From: Amblyomma americanum | Lineage: Eukaryota > Arthropoda > Arachnida > Ixodida > Ixodidae | Reading direction: 5' to 3' | Length of the DNA: 64,000 nt | Assembly (NCBI RefSeq): GCF_052857255.1 | Contig: NC_135505.1 | Location: 59,439,149-59,503,148 of the forward strand | Shown: positions 54,610 through 64,000 of the stretch, one piece after another | Layout: each line of letters begins with the position of its first letter | Numbering within the stretch: position 1 is the first letter of the stretch | Made by a program: the position numbers and the translations under genes | The notes under the pieces: generated by a model | Database searches by the model: none | What the model was told of the DNA's origin: nothing | What the model saw: only the letters and a program-made list of their open reading frames with translations

Positions 54610-56290
54610 TAGTTCAGTTAGTTTGTCTATGAATTTGCCTATGAATTCAGTTCTTATTAATAGTTGTAGTATCGACAGCAGAATTGAGTCTTTGAAGGTG
54701 TCTGCAAGTCCACTTGTTGACCTTATTAATGCTAAGATTATGAAGCGCACAGAGGTTTACTCTTCACTGTGTTTGTTATTAATTTTTCAGCAGTGCATTG
54801 CTACAGGTGAATGTCCTGACGACTGGTGAGTTGGGAAGGTGGTTCCACTTCATAAATCCGGCAGTACCGCTTCCCCTTATAGTTACCGCCCAATATCACT
54901 TACCAGTACCCCATGCAAAATCTTAGAGCACATTCTTTACTACAAAATTTTCCACTTTCTGGATTTAAATTCTTTTTTTTTCACACGCACAACACGGCTT
55001 CCGAAAGACATTGTCTTTTGTGAAACGCAACTAATTACCTTTACGCATAAGCTCCACCTAATTCTTGACCGACGATTCCTGGCCGATTGTATTTTCATAA
55101 ATTTTGCCAAGGCGTTCGACAAAGTTTTCCACAAACTTTTAAACTATTAAATTTAGCGCAACTTAACCTTGACCCAAAAATTATTAAGTGGCCAGAAGAC
55201 TTCCTTTGTCATCGTTCTCAGTTGTTGTCTTGTAACGACCATACTTCAGCTTCTAGCGTGGTCAACTCTGGAGTGCCTCAAGGCTCGGTTTTGGGTCCCT
55301 TCTTTTCTTAATCTACATTAATGACTTACCCGAGCACGTTATTTCTAACATGTGTCCATTTGCTGATGACTGTGTTGTGCTCAGAGAAATTACTAGTGAT
55401 CAGGATGTTAACAGGTTACAAACTGATCTTAACGCTTTTTTCGATTGGTGCAGTCACTGGCTCATGTCACCTAATATCAATAAATGTAAAATTTTGTGCG
55501 TATCCCGTAGAGTGTCAAGTCCACCTGCTTACCTTTTTAATAACACTATCCTTGAGTCAGTAACATCTTACCTCTACCTTGGCGTACATATTACGTCAGA
55601 TCCAACGTGGTCCCTTCATATTAAACACATAACATCTAAAGGCAATCGAATGCTCGGATATCTGCAACATAATTTTCTTCTGCCCCATTATCACTAAAAT
55701 TGCTTCTTTACAAATAATTAGTCCGCCCTAAACTTGAGTATGCCTCCTCTGTATGGGACCCAAGCTGTGCTAAGCTAACTAACTCACTCGCATTTGCTCA
55801 GAATAATTCTGCTCGATTCATTCCTCATAACATACAATCGGACTGCCAGTATCTCCACCATGCAACAAACCTTAAGTCTACTGTCGCTTGCCTCTCGCCG
55901 CTATAACTCTCGCCTTTTCCTCTTTCACAAATTATACTTCCATAACACCCACCTGGCAATGAACTAATCTCTAATCCGTCCTATCATTCTGCCCGCGTTG
56001 ACCACTCTCACAAATTTGGTATTATTTCTTGCCGTACTAATGGCTGTTCCCACAGTTTTATTCCCCGCACATCACAGGATTGGAACCGCCTTCCGATACT
56101 TATCACCGCCATTGAAGACCATCATCGTTTTAAATATGCAATAGATAACAATGTATAATTAGGAGCGTAATTAACTTGTATATTTTATTTTTTTGTCACG
56201 TTGCTTTCTTTTGTTTATTGTGTTATCATTTTTATCACTCCCCTCTTTAATGCCAAACGGCCCTGAGGGTTAATAAATGAAATGAAATCA
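54610..56290 (+). mobile_element. Decayed CR1/L2- or Jockey-like LINE
   Basis: 5'-truncated. 54690-54830 reads SPLVDLINAKIMKRTEVYSS and IATGECPDDW. 54840-54960 reads VVPLHKSGSTASPYSYRPIS then PCKILEHILYYKI. 55070-55130 reads FADCIFINFAKAFDKVFH-like text; 55255-55315 reads VNSGVPQGSVLGPFFS. 55350-55690 reads MCPFADDCVVLREITSDQDV (catalytic FADD intact), WLMSPNINKCKILCVSRR and YLYLGVHITSDPTWSLHI. Frameshifts and stops throughout. The 3' end near 56275 is TTAATAAATGAAATGAAAT, short direct repeats like those at 33880. Confidence 0.82.
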
Positions 56291-57554
56291 AAAGAGTTTA
56301 GATTTGAGCACTCCTGTCATGGACATCACTAATCGCAGAGGTAATAGCTTGTCCTTTTTTTGCGGCCAAAAGCCATAAACAAGAAATTCCGTTCAGAACT
56401 ATTGTAAGTGAAGAAGGTTCGTAGCAAAAGAATGACATCCAGTTCTTGTTAAAGATGCTTAAGAACACTGTTTTTCAACGACTCTATCCTCAGCGAAATC
56501 TCAGTCGATGTCGCACAGCCTCTTAAGCGTAACGAAGGTATTGGCTTCAGTTTTTCTGCTGACATAAAAGACTTGTTCTAAAAGACACAAAATACATTTT
56601 GTTGGCTGCTAATTGGAATGCACAGAACAAAACGGCGATATGTCCTTCAGAATGCAGCAAGACTGCCTGTTGATAATTTTATAGCGTTTCAGTTTTTCTT
56701 AAGTTCTACTTTTTTTTTATTTTTACAACCAGCCACTTTTACGCCCTAATGGTGTCTGCATAGGGAGATGTGTGGCTCCCATCCTTTGCGATATTTTTTT
56801 AACTCAAATATAAAGGATTTTATATCAAGATTTTGAAGGGAGCAGGTTTAAATGTTTTTATAGTAGGGTACTACTTTAGAAGAAAGGAGAGGCCACATCC
56901 AGATGACCGAAGCGCCGCAGCCAATTGCTTTCGCGACTGAAGAAATAGTCCCACTCAAAACATTTCACTGCTTCTAAAACGCGTATTTCTCGGTATAAAT
57001 AAAATTTGTGTATCTTGATGAGTGGTTTGGTAAAACTTCATGATGGAAATGCTACAGCACATGCCGGATAGCGAGAGAAAAATAACACCCCGCCATCCTA
57101 CAACGCTGTCCGTCATCTGCTACGGAGCAAGATCGACGGCACCGAACGACACTCAAACGACGCCCTGCTAAACGCTCGGCTATCTTATCATACTGCTTCC
57201 AAGGATCGATCGTTTGCGCGCTTAGGTGGCAGCAACGAATCTTTGCGTTGTAGGTTGCTTTCGCAAATCTTTTCGGTTTGTTTGCAGTGGTGTGTCTCCG
57301 CGGGATCCTGTTTCCAGACGAAGCGCAGCCCAGCGTCACCGATGTTCGCTGAAATCTTTTTTCGTCGGTTCACGGCTCAGAACAAAGGCACGCGGCACAA
57401 ATTGTGCATCGTAAGCTCGCAATAATATTTCCGGCATGACAGACACCCGCAAATAATTCGGATTCACTCTAAAGAAGGCAGACGCACACAGCTGACGCGA
57501 CTCGGCTCAGTTCGAAGCGAGGGCGGCCATGTTAGTCATGTTCTCCGTCGGCGG
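56291..57554. other. Unassigned stretch
   Basis: No recognised domain. 57480-57580 is GC- and CpG-richer, but no promoter can be asserted. Confidence 0.45.
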
Positions 57555-58700
57555 TGTCACCGGCCGTCCGGATCATGACGTTACATGAAGTGCGCTCCTA
57601 TTGTCCAAATGAAGGAGCCGAGGCATTGATGAGTTTGCATTCGCAAGGCGGGTCGCTAAATCTACCTGGCTTTGATAGGTCAGCAGATCCCGTGGGCCCA
57701 CTCAATAAGTACTGGCTGCGGGATGCGTGCCGCGAGCAGGTGGTTGTCGTGACATATCGTTGGACAGCGGCTATCACGTCGTAGCAACTGGACAACTTGA
57801 AGGGCGTCAGTGCGGATGACAACGCGGGCCGCAGGGAGCATAGTTATGCCGGCCACGGAGCACAGTGCTTCTCGAACAGCAACGAGCTCATCACAAAAGG
57901 ACGAAGGGGGTTCCGTAAGCTGAAACCTAGATGTTTGATTCAGGGCAGGCCTGCACGGGCAGTAGATTGCTGTTGTTGCTTCGCAGGCGTGTATGCTTGC
58001 GTCTACGTAGACAACGATGGATCCCCGAGGGAGGCAAGCATCTTTTTCCTCAAACTTCTGGCGAAGCAACGATGCTGAATGAGCAGACGTTGGCCGGAGA
58101 TTATCTGTTGGCTTGTTGTCGCGGAGCTGTGCAAACTTCCATGGGGGAAGAACTGGCATTGGCGGCTGAAGAATGGAATGTGACGTTGCATAAGTCTTCA
58201 GTGCATGCGTGGAGTGCGATAGACTGGCCTTAAGGATTCGCGCATCACAGCGCTGTTGAACCAGCTCATCAATGGTATTGAGCTGCGTATTCTCTTGTAA
58301 AGATATGACCGGTGTGATGCGTGGAAGGCACGTAATGGTCCTCATAGCCTCTCGGTTCAGGGCTTCAAGGCGATACCATTGGGCTCTTGTAAGATGTTGA
58401 AGCTGGGCTTGATAAACAGTACGTGGCTGCAGAACTGCCCTCGTCAACTGCCATGCAACGAACGAGCCTCCGCCACCCGTTTTAGAAGCAATTCTTCTAG
58501 TTAAACCCAAAGTCTGAATAGCTTGCCTTTTTGCCTGAGAAATTCACAGTCGCTGGTCCTGATTGGTGAATCATTAAGCCAAGGATTTTTACACTCGGAC
58601 TTTCCTCTAGGGGCGTGCCTGATAGACAAAGACGGTTTGGACTTGCATCAAGTTTACGGCGTCCCCAGCGGTGTGCGACTAACGTGTATGCTTTTTTATG
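57555..58700 (-). mobile_element. Second I-type LINE fragment with RNase H
   Basis: Minus strand. 58700-58500 reads the RT end (LDASPNRLCLSGTPLEESPS, VKILGLMIHQSG). 58510-57680 is one open frame of 276 codons: YRLEALNREAMRTITCLPRI, TIDELVQQRCDARILKAS, then RNase H motifs RGSIVVYVDASIHACEATTA, FCDELVAVREALCS and ARVVIRTDALQVVQLLRR. A shift near 57690 leads into GSADLSKPGRFSDP. Same family as 13488-14787, sharing the LNREAMR-ITCLPRI and DELVQQR-DAR blocks, but with an open RNase H segment. Both ends truncated. Confidence 0.85.
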
Positions 58701-59942
58701 CACGGATAGTAAAACGTGTTCACGGAATTCGCTTGCATGAAATTGAATTCAGTGTCAAATATTTCGTCTAAATCTCTAACTGGGGCCAATAACAGGAAAT
58801 ATATAATCAACTTATCGACAGTAGTAGGGATGCAGTAGAATACCACAGTCAAATGGAATGCATTTCTGTTATACCAAGCTGTTTCCTGAGAGGGATTGTG
58901 GTCGTTTCCTGGAATGGCAGTTCTTCCCAGAATTATGAGTGATTGTTGGAGGATGTAGACGAGGGAGCCAGCTCCGGTCGATGGCGGCGCGTTGAAACTC
59001 ATATTGAGCGCGATAGTACGTACGCAAGGTCCTGTGCCCTTGTCTAGCAACACGAGTTACTACCCCATCTAACTCGGGTGAGCTCGAGTATGTTCGCAGG
59101 AGTATCGCACCAGATCCGCGAGAGGTTGCTCGAGAAGAGCAACATAGGTCGCATAACCCATAGCGGTGGATCTGATGGAAACATCCGCCTAACAGTGCGA
59201 TGGCGCATCTCTCAACTGCTGCTGCAATACGAAGGTTGTGGCATGAGGACTCGTCGCCATCTATGAATGTTAAGTAGAGAATGACCGTAATCCATGCGCG
59301 TTAACCCAGTAAAGATATCAAGATATATTCTTAAGGTGGAGATTTCGTGCCCCTCCAAAAGAAGGAACACCTGCTTTCGCACACTACTCCATTTAAGGAC
59401 GTTAAGCCGTTGCCATTTTTTTCTACAAAGGCCGAACTTACACAATGATTGTTTTTTTTTTTGCTGCATCAAGTAATATTCTATACCGATCAACACTTCA
59501 GATAAAAATTTTATTCACAATCATTTTGCGTCTGCTTCCATTTGACTAAAGCATTGGGGTATGGAGCACATTCCCGCCTTTGTTATCAAAAATTGGGCAT
59601 TTTTTCATTACGCGCGATGTCTCCCCATTTGGGGCTTTTCGGTAATATTTATTCTCCTCGTTCGGCTGACGTTACACCGTTTGGCGCGAAGCAGCTTCTG
59701 GGCCACTACTCCCTGAAGTTTAAACCGATGAATACGCAAAAAATATTTCATATTATATGCAAACTGAAACTTACGATTGCAAGATTTTTCATTTTACGCG
59801 GACTACTGGCAAGAACCATGCAGCAAATGATTACATTCACCTCCACAAAAACGGTGTGTTTTTATTGGAAACTAATCTTTTGAAGGCACTGTCAGATCTT
59901 AAAGTACTTTATATCTTCCCAATCTGCAGAAGCATTAACCTC
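58701..59942. other. Unassigned stretch
   Basis: Short open frames without recognised domains. Confidence 0.45.
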
Positions 59943-60252
59943 GCCCGCTGCGGTAGCTCAGTGGTTAGGGCTCTCGGCTACTGAGCTGTAGTCTCCGGAT
60001 TCCTTCACGGCCTCGACGGCGGCGTTTCGGTGGAGGCGAATCGTAAAGGTAGCCAGGTACTGTGCGATGTCAGTGCACGTTAAAGGTCACCATGTGGTCG
60101 AAATTGCTCCAGAGGCCTCCACAACGTCACCTCTTTTTCAATCTCTCTTATTTCACTTCCACCTTCGCCCCTTCCATTACGGCGTGGTTCAATTTTCCAC
60201 CTACATGTGAGACAGGTATGCGCCATTTTCTTTCCTAAAAAAAAAAAAGAAT
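59943..60252 (+). mobile_element. tRNA-derived SINE (type A)
   Basis: Head GCTGCGGTAGCTCAGTGGTT (A box), body GTACTGTGCGATGTCAGTGC and CACGTTAAAGGTCACCATGT, tail ATTACGGCGTGGTTCAATTT, and a 3' A-run at about 60238-60249. The B box is poorly kept. Organisation matches 7813-8113. Confidence 0.87.
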
Positions 60253-61989
60253 TTGTTTCTTAAAATGTAGCCGCATTAACCTTGCATGTTAAGTTTGATG
60301 GCCTTATTTTCCTATATGCCATGCACTGCACAGACACAGCACAGAAAATGAATGTGTAAACGAATCCAACGATTTTTGAATTCTTTAAGTGCGAAATCGT
60401 TTATTTCTTCAAGATCCAGCTAGTTCGTACTTCCCATCAACGTAACTGCTGATACTGCACAACAGAAACATTTAGGCGTTTGCGTCGCACTCAATCTCAC
60501 GAAAGCTTTACTATATCCAGTCATTTTCTATCTTTACGCATTTTGCCCAAAACTTAGAGAGTACTGTTTATGGCAGTAATCCAGTCGCCTTAACTACTAT
60601 GGGACCTAAACTTCGTTGGCTCTTTAATCTTGTTTCCCCACAACAAGTGCTTATTTCACATGCCTGAATAAATAAAAATACCGGTCGATGCGTGTAACTT
60701 TAGAAATTTATAACCTCCATTCAGTCATTATCTGAATTATTACCAACACCCTCTGTTATTTCTTAGCGTTCACGCGTACAGATATGTTTTATTTTAGTTG
60801 GACCTACACATTCATGGCACTGATCACTACTGCGGGTGTACACCTTCCTCTGTCTATTTCATTACACTCACAGGTAGGTTTCACAAGCATTTGCTGCATT
60901 ACTCATCCTTGTGTCTCTCTTCGGGTGCCTTCCGCTAACCTTTCTACGATGACTTTAAGGTTTGTATTGCTTCGCATCAGAAACAAGGTACATTTCCTGA
61001 TCGCTTTGTCCAAGATTTGATCGTAACACAGCTGAGCGATCCACGTTTACATCCTTGGACCACATATGACTGTTTTAAATGTGATTTATGGTTGTTTGTT
61101 GTAGATTAATGCGCGCAGTTAACGTGGATATTATGCCCCTGCGGTGCTTTTTCCCGTTATCGGTATTTTTGCTCTTTACATCTTGTCTTCTTATGCATAG
61201 GTGTCATTCTTCTTATCTATATTCATTATTTCATGCTGCATTTACAGTCTTCTGAAAAGTTTGGAGCCCAGTGGATTTGCTTCAAAGCCGTGCCCATTTC
61301 TTTAAAGTTTTTGGACGCTGGGAATGCATTACGAGCCACATGATGTGGCTCAGAATCAAGCCCCCTGGGCTCTAAAATTTTGTGAGATTGTATTATTAGT
61401 TGTCTTGAATTATATTACAATCTTTCCAATGGTTGTTTTTTGTGACATAAGATTTTTGCAGGTATCGAGCTAAAGGTGGCGTCTGAGATGTATATGAATA
61501 AAAGAATAGACGCAGCAGCCAGATGGAGGGACACGAACGTACTCTCCATGAAATACTAGACTGCAGTCTAAACAGATGAGGCTGCATATTAATACGCATC
61601 ATGCTTCAATGCTTCAATAACTGCTCCTTTATTCCGCCACAATGATGTTGCGCGGCGGTAGAGCCCTTGGGTTCACTGCACTGCAAAGAACGTCAATCGG
61701 TCTCTTAGCACACTTCAAGAAATTTTCGACGCTCTGAAACGGAGAAGTGTGTTTTTGCAGCAATAGCTAGATTACGCTAGCATTTCGAGCCTTCAGCGTG
61801 GCGGCGCCGTGGCCCGTGGCGGCGCCGTTCATCACGTGGTAGGCCACGTGGTGCGGCCGTTGATCGCGTGGGTGGTCACGTGCTCGGGAGCAACCGGTGC
61901 TGCCGGGAACGCGGCGCGCAACAGCTGCAACAGCTGTGCACATGCGCCGTGTCAAGTGGGACGAAGATGAAGACGGAACGCCCAAAGAA
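60253..61989. other. Unassigned stretch
   Basis: AT-rich; 60784-61020 (+) is a short open frame with no recognised domain. 61790-61960 is GC-rich with no gene asserted. Confidence 0.45.
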
Positions 61990-62085
61990 CCCCAGATAGT
62001 CGAAATTTCCGGAGCCCTTCACTACGGCGTCTTTCATAACATGATTCGCTTTGGAGCTTTAAACCCCCGTAAGCCATAAACTATA
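61990..62085 (+). mobile_element. Type A SINE tail fragment
   Basis: GGAGCCCTTCACTACGGCGT and ATGATTCGCTTTGGAGCTTT then CATAAAC match the tail of the copies at 53279 and 826. Confidence 0.75.
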
Positions 62086-62559
62086 TTTAGCTTCTGCGCT
62101 TCAGAGAAGCTGCTCGAAAAATCGTACTCTACTCCTGATCTTCCGTGAGGCGGGGGGAGGATCACCGTCTGGATGTGAGAGTACGGCGCAATTTCTTTCC
62201 ATTTAAGGCCATGCAGCTGGGAAAAATTCATTCACGTTGTTGATCTGCATGATAATTAGATGTGCATGGGCATTTTACCTCATAAAAATGCATATTTCTT
62301 GCATTTTGCCGCAAATACCCCTGGTGTAGAATTATCAAGAAAACCCATCGGTGCAGAGAACATCACGGCTCGGGCCGGCGCGGCAGCACGGGTCCGGCCC
62401 GGCCCATGTGCCTGGCATGAAAATGCGTTTTTTTTTTTTGCCGAGCTTGGTCCGCGCAAAGAATTGAAGATGCGTGATCATATATGGCCAGTGTCAAGCT
62501 TTTCATTCCGTATTGCCGGCAGAAGTACATTGGCTCAATAGAACTTACACTCACCCTAG

Positions 62560-62920
62560 AAAAGGCCGTTTTAAGGAGATTGACTTTAATGGCTCGCACT
62601 CGCGGTGTCCATCCCTCCGTCCGTCCGGGACACTCTTGAACTGGAAAACAAAAATCTTTGTGTACGATAGGACTTGAATTAGCATCCCTCCGTTCCGCAG
62701 CTGAGCGTGCAACGACTACGCTACTTCCTGGCATTGCACATGTAGTTCTTGTGTAGGACGCTGGAGAGTATTTGCTGAAAGGCGTCGAATCAGACGGATG
62801 CCTCCCAAATGCCCTCCAGTGTCTCCAGCATTCAAGATTCACAAACAATTGTGTACTTAATTAACATCTTAACGAGACATCGGTGACACAAGCAACAACA
62901 TCACGCTAAAAGCTTTATCC
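62560..62920 (-). mobile_element. Type C SINE-like repeat
   Basis: Reverse complement carries TTAATTAAGTACACAATTGT, GGAGGCATCCGTCTGATTCG, AGTAGCGTAGTCGTTGCACG (A-box-like), a GGACGGACGGAGGGA run and GAGCCATTAAAGTC, in the same order as 42690-43042. The copy at 43 kb has better pol III boxes. Confidence 0.75.
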
Positions 62921-64000
62921 TCACCACGCTTTAGGTCAACGAAGAGCCCCTGAACTTTTTAAACTTTTTCTTTACGAAGTGTACGTTTTTTGCATTCAAT
63001 ATACTTCCCCCACGACAGACACCAGACGGGACTTGGTCGACGCCATAAACAGTAATAAAGAACACTTGGGATGTTGTAGTAGCGACACGGAGGAAGCAGG
63101 GTCATGTGTACAGCGAGAAAAAGTTACCAGAAGTTTTCATACTTATTCATGGTGTCAGAAAAAGTTACGAAGTTTCCTCGCGAGAAAACATTAGAAATGT
63201 AGTTCTGTTTTTCGAGCTGCTGCTCCGAACGTCTCAAAATTGAGGAACCGCGGCGTTAGGACCATTACAAAGAGTTAGTTGGTGAGAAATGAGAGAATGT
63301 CATTTATAGGCAGAGTTTATTAACCATCATTGAGAGTGCCTTGTATAAGTAACTTCGGATGCGCACGCCTGGCCGCATTGAAGGATAAAAAAAAGACAGT
63401 ACTTTTTTCTGTTATTTGGGGACAGAAGACAAGCCGCTTAAGGCCGCTCTGGAACGTTCTAAAGCTTAAAATCCAGCAGCGGGCTTCACTAAAGCGATGC
63501 TCTTAGTGGAGCGTTCTAACGCTTGACACACGAATCATTTGCTCGAGTGTGTTTACATCCTTTCGTATCGCCTTTGCCAAAAAATTTAAGGCGCCACTGA
63601 AGACAACTTACGTGCGGTAAAGCATTTGCTCTTGCATTATGGCGCCTTGCTTTGTTGCCCGAATCCCACTCGCCGTTCACAAAATTTCCAGCTTGCTCCT
63701 GGTCGATAGCACATGGTCGCACGCAACTGCAGAAAAAAACTGAGATAATCCTGTTGACTGCGGGAGATAACACATTTCATGTGCGCTGCGTTGCTTCAAT
63801 GATCATTTATAAAAAAAACTGAATTTTTAGTAATCGCAATTAGTTTATTTCAAACCAATTTCATACAGTCAAACTTGATTATCAACACCTTGTTAAATCT
63901 AACTCTCTGAACACTCCCAGCGAAAAGCTGTATAGTCTAATGGGAAGAATTGGTTGTTAGCTCTAAGGGGCTTAGCCTACAACAGGTCCAAGGGGAAAAC
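62921..64000. other. Unassigned stretch to window end
   Basis: No recognised gene or repeat. Confidence 0.45.

Noticed and set aside
57188..57425. Possible zinc-binding (THAP-like) exon
   Set aside because: Cysteines are scattered over different frames and the spacing does not fit THAP.
61897..62079. Small host exon (VKWDEDEDGTPKE)
   Set aside because: Half of it is SINE tail and no family match could be argued.

Overview
The window reads as a repeat-dominated stretch of an arthropod nuclear genome, most probably a hard tick. The grounds are several tRNA-headed SINE families of the type known from ixodid ticks (Ruka-like and relatives), RTE, CR1/L2 and I-type LINEs, Penelope-like and Ty3/gypsy elements, long (TG)n and (TA)n microsatellites, and no bacterial-style operons, rRNA or CRISPR. 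I found no host protein-coding gene I could defend; nearly every supported coding region belongs to a mobile element.

Layout. 1-2.9 kb: two decayed CR1/L2-like LINE fragments on opposite strands, one split by a SINE. 4.7-7.4 kb: a decayed Ty3/gypsy gag-pol (+). 7.8-8.9 kb: SINEs and a compound microsatellite. 8.9-13.5 kb: a nearly intact Penelope-like element (-) with RT and GIY-YIG domains, a degenerate hammerhead-like 3' motif and a 306-bp tandem duplication. 13.5-15 kb: the 3' end of an I-type LINE with RNase H (+), followed by SINE heads. 15.5-17.1 kb: a gypsy pol remnant (-). 18,180-26,746: a roughly 8.6-kb PIF/Harbinger transposon with matching terminal inverted repeats and CAG target duplications, carrying a HARBI1-type transposase in pieces and hosting a complete, open RTE LINE (20,446-23,649). 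28-32 kb: a gypsy-class element with the unusual order gag-protease-integrase-RT (+). 33.9-35.1 kb: a GC-rich block of unknown identity. 36.5-39.1 kb: a gypsy integrase (-) cut by a 1.1-kb LTR-like insertion.

42.7-44.1 kb holds a SINE and scrambled Penelope GIY-YIG pieces. At 44.3-49 kb a mariner transposase gene (-) is split by a CR1/L2-type LINE (+). 49.7-51.2 kb: long (TG)n tracts, a 100-bp tandem array and a microsatellite-filled inverted repeat. 51.7-54.3 kb: a foldback element with arms of about 700-790 bp. 54.6-56.3 kb: another LINE (+). 57.5-58.7 kb: a second I-type LINE copy (-). The rest is SINE fragments and unassigned DNA.

The elements do not form a pathway. What the window records is a sequence of nested insertions: RTE into Harbinger, LINE into mariner, LTR-like element into gypsy, SINE into LINE. 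The RTE (979-codon open frame with flanking duplications) looks most recently mobile, followed by the Penelope-like element.
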